Source of the DNA: Chondrosia reniformis
Lineage: Eukaryota; Porifera; Demospongiae; Chondrillida; Chondrillidae
Reading direction: 5' to 3'
Length of the DNA: 64,000 bases
Assembly: GCA_947172415.1 (NCBI GenBank)
Contig: OX359200.1
Coordinates: 5,086,501 to 5,150,500, forward strand
Shown here: positions 47,352 through 60,800 of the stretch, one piece after another
Position numbering within the stretch: the first letter of the stretch is position 1
Layout of the letters: each line of letters begins with the position of its first letter
The notes under the pieces: generated by a model
What the model was told of the DNA's origin: nothing
Seen by the model: the letters and a program-made list of their open reading frames with translations, nothing else
The model's database searches: none
Made by a program: the position numbers and the translations under genes

Positions 47352-48185
47352 AGGCCTTGACTCTGGGGCCATGAAAACCGTCATACTCAATAATAGCGTT
47401 ATCGCTCTCGCTTCTACAAAAGAATACAGCTCGGAAAATTTGCAATAATTTCGTTTAACAATTAGTCCAAAACCTTGTATAGTTTTTTAGTTACAGCGGG
47501 CGAAGAAGATGAAGAAGAAGAAGAAGAAGATGAAGAAGAAGAAAACGAAAATAGGAGATTTCAAAGTTCGTTCGTTTGCCAACGATACACGGTCGCTTGC
47601 CTTCAAGGCCAATTTATAGCATGTTTGTTCTATATTCAACTCTACATAGTCTCGTTTTGGCGATTTTCAGCCTAATTCGGAATTTCGCTCCTATACCAAT
47701 GTATGGGGAAAACGAAACAACCCGTACCATCCCTACATAGAGAGTACTACCGTACTCTCTGATAACACACAACGGAAATATGTTTGAACTGATTATAAAC
47801 ATATACATACATGCATTAATAAAATGTTAAAATATTTATATAATATATACCACAAAATGAAGTTGTATGAAAGAAATTGATACCTATTGCAATCTAAATA
47901 TATTAGGAAGAACTTTATGAAGCAAGAAGGCAATTGAAAGAGATTCAGCAATCTGATGCACAGAGAGAGAAAATATGATTTAGAAAGCTGTTTCTTTCTT
48001 AGCTTGTAACTAAGACTTAGGTACATGTGGCAGTAGAAAATGCTTGACATTTAGTAAATAAATTTCAAACATTAGCTTCAACTCAACCAGTTATGTAGTC
48101 ATACAGATGATTCAAAGGTTATCCCTTAATAATGACGTAATAACAAGTAACCGACCAATCAAATCGCCAACCGTGTTGATTAAAA
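47352..48185. other. Intergenic stretch upstream of TMBIM6
   Basis: Contains a GAAGAAGAA microsatellite (about 47503-47545), a short ACCATCCCTACAT motif shared with the hairpin arms, and AT-rich DNA. No exon with consistent splice sites was found. The TMBIM6 core promoter should lie in its last few hundred bases; no TATA box is evident. Confidence 0.5.
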
Positions 48186-51100
48186 ATGGAGAGACTCTCG
48201 GGAAGAAGTAGGAACAATGCCTTTTCCGCTAAAGCCCTTCTGGACTTTACCAGTCTGTGAGTTAAAGAAATCATATACATGAAGCAATAATTGACTTCTT
48301 ATATATTCTGTAAGATAATATAGCGTAGGTTTTAATTTTACATTTTATGTGCATAATCATAGAGTACGATAGTACTCTATATTATGTCTGATGATCGTAT
48401 ACATGATATAATTATATACCTTTGTATTACCCTTGTTCTGTCATGGTGCTATTGTTAAAGTATATATATATACTCTATGTAGACTGAAAAAAGGTCTTAG
48501 AAAGGTAGAGTATATACTTACTTAGCGGACAATAATAATACTCACAACTAAGATACCAACTAGAATGAGAATACCACTCCTCATCAGTAGCACTGGGTAG
48601 CGTTCAAGTTAATACCAAGTGACCCAAGCTTTCGCTAGGGCTTGGTCATTATACAACCTAGCAACTCTACTTACATGTACATTATCTAACGGTATACGTA
48701 CATGGAAACACTTTTATTGTTAATATATTGTTAGGATATGGTAAATATTAGTCGTATACTATCTTCGTCTCACCATCACGGCGGAACACAGTATTAAAGC
48801 TCTGGTCCCGACTTGTGGGTTAAGATGCTGTAAGTACGTATGTTACGCGCATTGCTTATCCTTTCCTCAGTACGAAGGGAGCGGCTAACCATCTAAAAAC
48901 GGTGTACGCCGCTCTGTCGGCCACCATGATCAGTGCTGGAGTAGGAGCCGTTCTGTATTTCTTTGTGCCTTTTGGCGTAAGTTAAAGATCGATTGTGTCT
49001 CCCGTGACTGTTGAATGTATGTATGCAGAGGTGCTTAATTGTGTATTTAGTTTCTTGGCTTTATTGGCGCGATAGCCATGTTGTTTTGGCTCCTTTTTAC
49101 TCCACTGGATTACAACTTGAATCAGCAACAACAACTGGAACTGCAGAAGAAGAGATTTGGTTAGTATAGTGTTATAGTTCATTCTCCTATATGAAGTAAT
49201 AGATGGGTTCTTCAGCAATGAATGAGGTGAAAAAGGATACGTATATCCAGTTTCATTGGAACAAAGTGTCATGAATCATCTAGATTTATAGAACATCGAT
49301 TGTTATATCCTTAAGTACTTAATACAGACACCTCTCTCTGTATGCTATAGCTACCAACTGGATGGGACTTAGAGACCTTCCTTTACTGCTGTTTCAGTTT
49401 TAATGATCTCTACGCTAACTTTAATATATCTTTATTCATATGGTGAACTAAATACAGGGTGCAGTTAGGGTAGAGGATGTATTTATTTAATCTTGCCACT
49501 GAAGGTCTGCACTTGTTAGGATCTGCCAATAATATGTATCTTAAAATTATTGAGAAGACATCTTTGAAATACCACCTATATACGTATGTCTCTGGTAATA
49601 CATACAAAATGTACAAACATAACATCATTCAAATGCTAGAAAGATGATTTCTTGATGCTTCAATGTGTGTCTTGTAGGAATCTTATGTGGATTTGGACTG
49701 TTTAGTGGACTGTCAGTAGGGCCATTACTTGATATGGCAATTGAACTGAACCCCCAGTAAGTGTGTGGACTTTATACAATGTTAATTAGAACCACAAAGA
49801 CTACCTAAAGACATCAAGTTATACGTATACAATAATACTGTAATAGGGTACTAGATCCACATTCTGATATTGGATGGTTACCATACAGATGATATGTACT
49901 CTATCCTTATTACTAATGCAGGATTGTTCCAACTGCTTTTGTGACCACTTGTGTGCTGTTTGTGTCGCTGACCTTGACTGCCCTATGGACGGATAAGAGG
50001 CACTGGCTGTACCTTGGAGGTCAGTTGACACACATGCTTGTATGCATTGATTTATAACTTGAATCACATTTTACTCTTAACCACAAGTGTTTTGTACAGT
50101 AGAGCTTTGAGTGATCTCTGTTTTAGATTAAAATACTTATATACATATTTACAACTATGGCCTTCACCTTTGTATTATTTTTAGAACAAGTGTTACGTTT
50201 TATTTGTATTTAGCCATTGTAATTTATCTTCTAAATGATAAACTGATGAATCTAGTGTATATTTCCTGCATACCTCTGTATGTACGTATGCAGGTACGCT
50301 GTTTGGTGCACTTCACATGTTATTTTGGATGGGATTCTTGAACCTTTTCCTTGGATCCATTTTCATATTTGAGGTAATATTGCATCAGACACTTTGAGTT
50401 TCAGATTTGATATTGACAGTAGTGATCTCACTCTCTCTCCCTCTTCCTTCTCGCTCTCCCTCCCTCTCCCTCTTCCTTCTCACTCTCTCTCCCTCTTCCT
50501 TCTCACTCTCTCTCCCTCTCCCTCTTCCTTCTCACTCTCTCTCCCTTTCCCTCTTCCTTCTCACTCTTTTTCCCTTTTCCTTCTTGCTCTCATCAATAGA
50601 TTCAGTTGTGGCTCGGATTGCTGGTTTTCTGTGGTTTTGTACTGTTTGATACTCAGCTGATTATCTACAAGTATGAGCACGGTGATCAAGACTTTGTATG
50701 GTAAGTACATTCTGTGTTTAATGTGTTGAATGCTTACACCTCGTAACTCATCTATCCATTCCCTTGCAGGCATGCCTTGGATCTGTTTATTGATTTTATG
50801 GACCTCTTCCGTCGTATTTTGATCATTTTGATGAAGAAGGTAAGTTCACAGTCTTATTCAACATACATGTACTTACATATGTACATATGAACTGCTAATA
50901 AGCCAACCAGCCCAGTGACAGAGGTCAAACACTGATTGGGAGACTGTAGCCCTGTTAAATGGCATCCAGTGGTTGCCTCCCATGCAGTCATCCCAGATGT
51001 GAAAATCATCAAATGAGCGAGCTGAAGGGCTCATCAGTGTGGTGATCATTTTTAGGCATTTCCCTTTTTTCTTTCTCTGCGCACGATGTTTGTGTATAAC

Positions 51101-51248
51101 TTTCCTTTCAACTACGTACGTTAATAGTAATTATGTACATACATTTGTATAAGGAAGTACGTAGTTGCTCCTTTTAAACTTTATATTACCTTTGTGTGTC
51201 TCCATTAATCGATTTATTTTCCTTTTACAGGAAAAGTCAAAGAAATAA
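48186..51248 (+). CDS. TMBIM6: Bax inhibitor-1 (TMBIM6), complete
   Basis: Nine exons, all GT-AG with agreeing phases: 48186-48256, 48871-48976, 49051-49159, 49678-49756, 49922-50019, 50294-50373, 50600-50700, 50770-50839, 51231-51248. The product is 243 aa (human protein 237). An N-terminal SAKALLDFT and HLKTVYAAL lead into 6-7 hydrophobic segments. Conserved blocks include [40 protein letters not shown] and the [19 protein letters not shown] signature. The C-terminus is Lys-rich (MKKEKSKK), as in the calcium-leak-gating family. The protein resides in the ER membrane, limits stress-induced cell death and modulates ER calcium. Intron 6 has a CT-rich repeat. Exon 9 and its intron are duplicated at 29864-30275. 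Confidence 0.96.
50430..50590. repeat. CT-rich microsatellite in TMBIM6 intron 6
   Basis: Imperfect repeats of TCTCCCTCTTCCTTCTCACTC occupy most of the intron just upstream of the exon 7 acceptor, acting in effect as a very long polypyrimidine tract. Reading frames across it are Ser/Leu-rich artefacts. Confidence 0.85.
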
Positions 51249-52409
51249 GTAATCCAAGTTTTCAAGTGTAAAGCTGAACTGTACTGTAGAAACTTTATAA
51301 GTGCTTATACGTAGGACCATGAGTTACTTTAAATTCCAATTTAGATTGGGTTGTTTAATTGCTATTGCTTAACTTTGTAGTATGCATGATTTGCAAGCTG
51401 TCTTAGATGTGATTAGTTAAATCTTGTGCATGTGATGTATTATTATCTTTGAGATGGTTCATCTTTAGTCCTTTTAAGCGTTTATGGATGCAGTTTGGAT
51501 TTTGTGAATTAGAAATGTGCGATCAACATTTCAACCCTGAGTAGGGCAGGAGATAGAAATATATATTATACGTATTAGACTATACGTATATGAAAGCCAA
51601 AGCAGTACGTCCACATTTACTGTATTATATATGGACATACATATACGTATATATATGCATGTATTAGCTGGTTTCTGACCCAAATTGGCACATCTGTACA
51701 TGTATATAATAGTACTTTTCCCAACCTCCACTTTACAATGCTAATTCCAATGTCATACTGTACATGAGATACCATTTTCCTACATGCTATATGCCTATTC
51801 TGTAAAAGAGCCTATAGGGGAACTAAACCTGAAGAGAGCTTTTGGATGAAGATACAGGAGTCTTTTCTTCCTTCTTTTCCCTTCTTTCATCTTCTCCACT
51901 GGGTCAGACAGCCGTTTCTGGGAATTCCACCCTTCATCAGTGATCCTGGGAGTCTTTGTCTTTTTCTTTATCTTGATCTTCTGTGAATCCTTGGTGTGTA
52001 TACATAGCTGAAGGCAGCTATAGTGAAACACCTCATGCAGTACATGGACAATCATCTATATAATAATGGAGCTAAGATATAATGTTTGTGCATACATTTT
52101 ATTGATAATTATATAAAAGTGGGTCATGTGATCAAAGTGTACACGTGGGCGGTATTCTCAATCTCACCAAGGTTGCACATGTACGTATATACACTAGCCT
52201 CCATTGGCACATTAGGATGTTGATAAGCTATAATGTATACGTACGTATATGTAACATAATTATTCATCACTGAACTATGCAAATGGCTTCTTTAATGAAT
52301 GGGCTTATGACAAGCCACCAAAGGTTAATAAAGATCAAGTGTATAAAAGTCGCAGATTTGAGGTATATCATATAATACACAGTTGAAGTACTTGGTAGAG
52401 TGATAGACC
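51249..52409. other. TMBIM6-WWTGY intergenic region (source of the 30-31 kb copy)
   Basis: Collinear with 30276-31313. It contains one block not present in that copy, 51771-51985, whose CCTATAGGGGAACTAAACCT...GGATGAAGATACA motif recurs near 55810-55880 and inverted near 53840-53895, so it is a short dispersed repeat. The last ~150 bp form the WWTGY gene promoter. No coding exon. Confidence 0.7.
52342..52349 (+). promoter_or_regulatory. TATA box of the WWTGY gene
   Basis: TATAAAAG lies 61 bp upstream of the start codon, in a stretch (GATCAAGTGTATAAAAGTCG) conserved in the pseudogene copy at 31246-31253. A consensus TATA box at this distance implies a short 5' leader of about 30 nt. Confidence 0.7.
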
Positions 52410-54135
52410 ATGGGAAGGGTGACCTTTCTTCTAGCTGGTGTTATAGCACTGGTAGCAGTTAGCTCATGTGCGCCAGGTGAGTTGCTAATCGGTGACTACA
52501 TTACCACCACTTGAATATACTGACCACCACTTGACTATATTATGTGCATATAATTAACTATGTATAATGAAACACACTGCAGTAAAAACTCAATGGTGGA
52601 CTGGATATCATCCAAACTCGGGTACAGAGCAACAGTCAACCAACACTGACACACAGGACACATCCACTAATAAGGATACATCCACCAATACAGCCAATGT
52701 AGAAGACGCAGGTACAGCAAAGGGCAAGATTCACTGGTGGACGGGCTACAGGTCTGGGAGTGCCTCCTCTCAATCTGCCTCATCCAACACTATGTCACGG
52801 GGGACATTGAATAACAAGGAGACAGCCAGCAATAATGAAGCTAATGTAGAAGACACAGGTACAGCAAAGGGCAAGATTCACTGGTGGACAGGCTACAGGT
52901 CTGGGAGTGCCTCCTCTCAATCTGCCCCATCCAACACTAAGTCACAAAACACTGCCAGTTCTAATGGAGCCAATGTACAAGATACAAATACAAGTAAGAT
53001 TTAATTTAGAAGACATCTTATATTGGGTGTCTGCATGCATAATCTTATTGAGTCTGGGTAACTGATGAAGGGTAATATTCCCATTAACAACTACCTGCAT
53101 ACCCCAGTGGAGCAGAAAACAAAGTCGATATCTAAAGCTCTCTAAATTTAAATCCTAATTAATCTCATAGGCTAGCACATGCATGGACAAAGGTCATACG
53201 TAGGTGTATATAGCTATAGGAAAATGGTGTTCATATACACGTACATGTACAATGTTACTTCGTCCATACAGATCAAGGAAAGGCACATTGGTGGACAGGA
53301 TATAAGGCTGTAAAGAGCGTAGGTCTTTCATACAACCCTATATGTACATATGTCATTAACTGTATTATAGTGCCTTTCACTGTATAGCCTCCCATTGTGT
53401 GCTCATTTCCCCTGTTCAGACATTTTAGGGTATCCCCAATGCCTATATACATGGTAAAGGTTTCCCTAACATATTTACATGAATATATTAGTTTTAGTTA
53501 ATTGAGTTTTATGAATGTGCTTGAATGTGTTAATAACATGACAATCCTTGCATATCCATTGAGTCTAATATGACATAGACAAGAAGCCAAACAAGTCATC
53601 AGCTACCAGTTTCCTTCCCAACCAATTCACCCAATCACAATAGCATGTGATCACATGCTTGACTATGGAGCCTCAAAATGCATAATGGTTTCTATATAAT
53701 TGAACATTGGTGGCTCTACTATTAATCAGCTTCTCCATGTACATTCTCAAAGGAGAGCTCTACTATTAATCAGCTTCTCCATGTACATTCTCAAAGGAGA
53801 GCTCTACTATTAATCAGCTTCTCCATGTACATTCTCAAAGGAGAAGACTCTTGTATCTTCATCCAAAGCTCTCACTAGGTTTAGTTCCCTTGAGACTTTT
53901 AGTTGAAAATGGTGTATTAGATTATTCATGTATGTAAGAATGCTGGTATCATGTTAGGATCTGGTAAATGGTAAACTGGTAAATGTACAACTTGTTTGTA
54001 TATCATGGCTTATTTGTACAGGAAGGCATAACAACTCAAGAGAAGGACAAAGAGACTGAAGAAAAACTGTCACAGCTTGAACAAGATTTGGAGCAAGCTT
54101 TAACTCAGCTGCAGGCATTGAAGGCAGGGAAATGA
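52410..54135 (+). CDS. Secreted protein with four WWTGY motifs and a coiled-coil tail
   Basis: Four exons: 52410-52476, 52583-52993, 53272-53318, 54022-54135; 212 aa. Exon 1 encodes a signal peptide (MGRVTFLLAGVIALVAVSSC, then AP). Exon 2 has three K-x-x-WWTGY motifs. The second and third lie in two near-identical ~35-residue repeats (ANVED-x-GTAKGKIHWWTGY, RSGSASSQSA) set in Ser/Thr/Asn-rich linkers likely to be disordered or O-glycosylated. Exon 3 adds a fourth motif (KAHWWTGYKAVKS). Exon 4 is an amphipathic helix, LSQLEQDLEQALTQLQALK, ending at TGA 54133. I know no family with this motif; an extracellular or matrix role is only a guess. A broken 5' copy is at 31314. Confidence 0.82.
53713..53843. 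repeat. Three 44-bp direct repeats in WWTGY gene intron 3
   Basis: The unit CTCTACTATTAATCAGCTTC...CTCAAAGGAGAG is repeated three times head to tail with essentially no differences, implying recent slippage. It is followed by an inverted fragment of the ACTAAACCT/GGATGAAGATACAAGAG dispersed repeat. Confidence 0.85.
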
Positions 54136-54818
54136 GTCAAATTACAATAGAATCTGAATCAAAATAAGTAGAGTAATCAAATATAACTCAATATAATCAA
54201 AACTAAATTTGAAAAATACACCTCTCCACTTAACTAGTCATGTATATATACATTTCATATTGAAAGGCTATATCTACGTAATTGTACAGCTGCAATTGTA
54301 CAGTACATACGTACAGTACATCATATGATATTGGCAGTGTATGTACGTAGTATTGATTAAGTCATTGCACGTACGTATGTACAGTATTAGTGATGGTGTA
54401 TTCAGTGGAAAGGAATCACAGGTACAATGTGACAACCTCACACCTCATAACTCCACATGTACTAAGCTGTATAGGTCACACTACACACATTTTGGCTTAT
54501 ACGTACCAGAGCGGAAGGATGGACTACATATGAAAGGACCATCTTATAGAGCATGTTATGTGACTGCTACTCTGTAGTACTATTTCATTGGTGCATCTAG
54601 AACAAAGTATACTATTAAACTATCAGAGTACAAACATACGTATGTATGTATCTCTTAATAATGATTTAAAAGAAGTCAAATGGTTTCAGCTACGTACCAC
54701 AGTAATTTGGAAGAAAAGTTCCATAAAATTGATTGCAAGTAGTAAATAAGATGAAACTGAAATTCAAGACTTGTAATAGGATTGTAAGTTAGACTATGTA
54801 TGTCTCGGGAACAAACTG
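54136..54818. other. Convergent intergenic gap between WWTGY gene and COG4
   Basis: 683 bp between the two stop codons, with ACGT-rich simple sequence around 54290-54380. It should hold both 3' untranslated regions. No splice-consistent exon or RNA gene seen. Confidence 0.5.
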
Positions 54819-57800
54819 TTACAGTTTCAACCTGCTGACATCTTCACTTCTGAAATCAATTCTACAATTAAAAGTAAAAGAGTAAAAAATAACATACGTA
54901 CTTCTCTTCATCATAAGGTGAAAATAGTCAGATAGAGAGATGATTTCTAGCTTGTTGACATGATAATAGTTTTGTACAATACCCTATTCATGAGTACCTC
55001 AAAGAACATAAATATACATAAACATACTTCTCCACAACATAATCATAAGGTGAAAATAGTCAGATAGAGATATTGCTTCCAAGTTGTTGATAGGAGTTTT
55101 GCACAATACTTAACTCATGCTTACCTTAATGACATTATTTTTCGTATTTCTGAGGGCGTCAACCTCCAAGCAATGGGTCCAGAGGCAGTGGGACCCCAGT
55201 AATCATGAATCTCCTTAGGCTAAAAACAGCAGAGGATGCTCACATGATACGACACATAGAAAGCTACTATATTGAGAAAGATTGAGGAAATACTGCAGGG
55301 GAGAGGTTGGTAAGAAGAGTATTTGAGGAAGAGATGTGTGCAGGACAACCAAAGGTCGATCAAGGTAGAGGCCACTGGTGGAGAGAAGATATTTAATGAT
55401 GTTGTCTATTATCACAACATAATTATTATTCAGAAAGGTGCATACACCTATTTATTTCTATACTTACGTAGGATGCCTCATAAGTATACACTGAGTAAAG
55501 AGCAAATGATTGATTGATTGAAAGGCTACTATACAAAAATGCATATAATAACAATATGATAACATGGACTTACAATCGACAAGCTTAAAATGGTTGATAC
55601 TTGAAGGAGACGTGCAAACTTGTCTCTCACAGCCCAGTCCATCAAGGATGATGCAAAACTAAGTAAACTTCTCAATTCCCTCTCAAGTAAAACACCGCCA
55701 AGCTAACCACAGATGAAGTTGATAATTTACTGGTTCATTGATTATTGCCAGAATTAGTAGTAGTAACATATGAATAATCCAACACACCATGTTTCAATAT
55801 GCTATATCTAAAAGGCCTATAGGGAACTAAACCTAGTGAGAACTTTGGATGAGGATACAAGAGTTTTCTCCTTCTCCTTCTCCACTGGCCATATGTATGT
55901 ACATGAACATTTATAATAATTGAAGGGAATTGTGAAAGTCAAGGGAAGAGAGACATACCTGGTTAAAGGAACACTTGAATATCTCCTTTTCTATCAGATA
56001 AGCAATGGAACCAATTATGTCGTCTGCCACAATCTCAAACGGCCTAGGAAGCAGGACCACCTGAGAGGAGCCATTGTTTATATACAGTTCCACACCATAT
56101 ATCAGTAGCAATAGGATATATGCACATATATACGTATACTGCTTTTATATAATGAACAAACATTGGAAATACACACTACCCCAAACCAGAATACATTTGT
56201 AATTATTCATATTATGTCATACATAGCATTTACATATATAAGTGACTCTGCCCCCATTTATCAGTTACATTGATCCCACATGTGCACACATACATACCTT
56301 TAATTCTTTGATTAGTCCATCTACACAGGAAATCAGCTGGGGTACAAATGGTTCATTGATTTCAAATACTTGATACTCATCCTAAAGAACAGGTGTACGT
56401 ATGCTGTAGTCAGTGACATGAAAGATCCACAGAATTAGGAATAGTAATTCCAGTGACTATCTTATCTACGTACAATGATCAACTGGTCAATGATCTACAG
56501 CAGATGTTGTTAAAATGTTGATGTACAATGTACTGTACATGTATTTGATAAGCCTTACTGCATGCACGAGTGTCCACTCACTTGTGTAACTACCCACTTG
56601 ACAGTAGCAAACACTTCAATGCTCAGGGTCAGCTTGGCTAATAAGGAGTCATTACAGAACTGACTAACGGAATCCTGAGAATTGACAATTTATAAAAATG
56701 TAAGTATGGCTTCATATCATTAGACATTGTACTTTAACAGACACATCTCCTGATTATACGTCATATCACATTTTACCTGTAGTAAGGCTTTAAAGACAGC
56801 TATTCCGCTCCTCAAATTAGCAATGCAACTCTACAGACAACATACCAAATATGAAAACTTAAGAGAAACACATCTCTCATGAAATCATAAAAGCTAAAAG
56901 AAACTTTAATGAGATTATGTATATAATATATACCGTAGTTCGGGAAATTTTCGTTGTTAAAATATTTTCGTGGTTGGCTCAAACCACGAAAATATTTTAA
57001 CACGAAATATTTTTAACAACGAATAATAACACGTTGTACAATCTACGTATATATGTAAACGCAACACAGCTGAGCGCGGCCAAAATGGCTCTACTGCGAT
57101 ACCTGCAGCGCAAGGACGGTTTACCGGACCCAAAGGGCTCACTTTCGTGAAAGCCGCGAACACAGAGATCCCTTTCGTAATCCTATATTTCTCAACGTAA
57201 TTACCTAACGTGTGTAAATTTTCGTGGTAGCCCCCAGACCACGAAAATATTTTAACACGAAAATTTTTTCCACGAAAATTTCCCGAACTACGGTAAGCAT
57301 TAACAATTGCATATTACCTCCAAAGTTAACATACATATATATTCTACTGTACTTACGTAAGTCATTAAATTTGTGGGTTTTCAGTGGAATTTCTCACTTA
57401 CGTCTAATTTTTTCAGGTGGCTGGGTTGAGTGCCTTGCGGACTCATTTTGCTACACTCCATCTGTAAGGAATGAGAGACATGTAAAACAATTATGTACAT
57501 CACATCCAATGTGGTACTGCATTAGATTGATAGGAATATCTACTACTTTAGCTTTGTATGAGCAGAGAATGTACACGCATATAGGCGGTTGAGGATCAGA
57601 GGTGCATCAATGATAAACATTACTTGAAGCTGCGCACAGAGCTTCTGAATATTCTCTATTGTCAATTCAATATCATTCAGAGTCATCTAAATGGTCAAGA
57701 GAAGTAACTGTAAGTACGTAGAGCAGCTGTTAAACAGTATTGATGTCACTGTATACCATATATCTGGAATCAAATGCGAGGGTATAGATATAAGTAAAAA

Positions 57801-60800
57801 TTGTGGTTAATAGAATGTGAGATGAAGCTTAAGGTGTGTATGGACTAGTATATGGAATTACTGAGGTGTAAAATATTGTGCATTAACAGATTACGGATGA
57901 AGGGTAAAATTGCAATATCGCATTCTTTAGGTACACACATTCAATTCCAGATATACAGTATACTGTTCCTGTAAGGTAATATGCCTATTTGTGGGCATAA
58001 GTAGAAATTTGAGAATTATATTGGGTTCAGTAAAATAATTATGCATATCCAATATACAATATGTAGTAGGAGTGTGATCATTAAGGTAATCAGTGATTCT
58101 TTGAGCATCTGCAACACACATTTAACAAGTCAACAGCATGATGAGGACATTTGGGTCAAAAAGCCTGTTAAATATATGTAGCTGATGTTCAATAAATCAC
58201 CAACTACAATACATGTAAACAGTTAATCTGTCAATAAGAAGTGTGTTCAATCAAGTACTTACACACATACCTACCTGAGGTGATGGCTGATCTTCCAATG
58301 TAGGTTTAGCAGACTGAAACATTGACTGAATATCAGCAAAGTCATAACTACAAAAAGAAAGTAATGACCTTTATAAAACAGGAGAGCAGTACATATCAGA
58401 AAGAAATTAAGTGACAAACGCGCTCCCGCTACCTAACATAAAAAGGAAATGTGTAGTAGCTATATATCTTCATTTAAACTACACAAAGTACCCAGAAATA
58501 ATAGATGGTACTCTACAGGTATTATACACTAATTTCTCTTCCTGGAGGCACTCCAGGCTGTATGTATATAGTTTCCTGTCCCAGACTAGATTGAATAGAA
58601 CATTATGTCATAGAGAATGGTGTACTACGTACTACTCTATTACAGAAGTACACGGTGTATATAATGTATGTACAATATGTGACTTTTCTTACCCTCCTCC
58701 AACCAAGAACGATGACTTAAATCTTTGAAGAATCACTTCTTTGAAATCTGTCACTAGTAGAGTACTGAGGGACATACAAACACAGTTATATGTACATACT
58801 TACAACCAAACAGAGCCGCACGTGTTTAGTGAAGACCAACCTGACGTTGTTTATCATAGCACAGGTACAGTCCACCACAACACAAGACACTGAACGTCTA
58901 ACAGAGTGCAAAGAGCAAATGATAACAAGAGCCTAGGGGGCACTAACAGACATAACCAAGAGCCTAGGGGGCACTAACAGACATAACCAAGAGCCTAGGG
59001 GGCACTAACAGACATAACCAAGAGCCTAGGGGGCACTAACAGACATAACCAAGATCCTAGGGGGCACTAACAGACATAACCGAGAGCCTAGGGGGCACTA
59101 ACAGACAAAACCAAGAGCCTAGGGGGCACTAACAGACATAACCAAGAGCCTAGGGGGCACTAACAGACATAACCAAGAGCCTATGGGGCACTAACAGACA
59201 TAACCAAGAGCCTAGGGGGCACTAACAGACATAACCAAGAGCCTAGGGGCACTAACAAACATTAACTAAACTACTAATGTGGATAATTAGTAAATCTAAC
59301 CCACTGATTGTCTGTTATATTCAAACAACAAAACTTCAGCACATCACAATGCACAATGTACATAGGGTATATACGAACCTTAGACACTTTTGAAGTATAA
59401 AGAAAAGATCGTCAGTGACACTTGATGACAGCCCATCGGAGCTTGTGGTTGACATAGCTAAAGCCTGTAGGACATGAAAGAGCAAGAGCTCTACATAAAC
59501 AAACTCAAGTCTAGAGACACACATATTTAGACAGAAAGCATATGCATCTACGTACGTATGTACATACCTTGCTATAGCTCTCTTTCATAAAGAAATTCTC
59601 CAAAATTAAAAAATTGCTAACTAAATTCTGTGAGAAATAGAAGAGCCCTTTCACTAAAGTGGTGTGACACATATGATGTGTTGAAAAATGAAATAAAACA
59701 GAATGGGAATGGAATACACAAAGTATTTCTGCTATTGTACGTACGTGTTCTAAAGTGGTTGTTTGAGAATTTGTCAGCATTGATGTGGCTAGAGAAAGGA
59801 GATAGAGAAACATACTGTATGTCATTCCTTATATATCTGATCCAAATTTACCTAAAAATGCAGCTTTAAAATATAGCCAAAATCATAGGCAAAATTGTAA
59901 TACATACACGTCTGTAATCATTATTTTGGGAGATGGAAAGTGAAAACTGGTATTTCTATCCTACGTACATATGGACGTACATGTATTGTCTATCATTCTA
60001 GTTCTCTGAAGAATTAACCATGTTATGTACGTATACATGTACATAATACTCTTTTAGTATCATAAAGGTAGAGTCATTATGTCAGAAAGTCATCTTAGTT
60101 CACATGTTACATGTACGTACAATAAACACACGAGTTTACTGTACCTTCCTCTCCCAACTGGTCAACAGTTTGGGACTGTGACGCATCCAGTTCATCAGCC
60201 AACAACTAAGAATGATCAGACATAATAAGAGAGATCAGACAGTACTCAAGTAACTTTTTATATACGTTGTACGTATAATTAATATGTTATGTACCATTTT
60301 TCCACTCATTGTAATGTTAATGCTGTATTTTATTTTCAGAAATTAGTTTTCTTCCTCATTTACTATATCAACTATTAATAACTTTCTATAATATGATTAC
60401 ATACGTACATACGTACATACTACGTATGTACGCATGCACATAATGTGAATAGTGGCCCGGGCTTCTATTTGAGCCCTGCTTGCAAACAGACAAATATGGT
60501 ATCTATTACAAAGATGGCATCAGTGAATGACTATGTACCTTTTTCCTAAGATACTGAAAATACAGCTCCATGCTGGACAATACATGAGTGAGTTCTGTCA
60601 AGAGAGCATCTACTTCCTTTCCACTAGGTCTGCGAATGTTGCAAAGAATAATCTGATCTCAATACGGGTTGACTCACCAAAGTATACAAATGTCAAACCT
60701 ACTTCTCCTGAGCAGATGGACCTGACAACTGCACCATTTGAACCTGCAACGGGTTAGTAGAATGTCAATAAAAAGATTTACTGCACCTCGGAATAGAATT

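Noticed and set aside
47475..47675. Acidic poly-Glu frame
   Set aside because: Product of a GAA microsatellite without flanking exon evidence.
50394..50660. Ser/Leu/Pro-rich overlapping frames
   Set aside because: Encoded by the CT-rich repeat in TMBIM6 intron 6 and overlapping exon 7 in the wrong frame.
54341..54577. 78-codon frame between the WWTGY gene and COG4
   Set aside because: Sits in the convergent 3' region, no splice or start context, composition like untranslated DNA.
56812..57163. Minus-strand frames in the 57-kb MITE
   Set aside because: They span the MITE inverted repeats inside a COG4 intron; the true COG4 exons on either side join without them.
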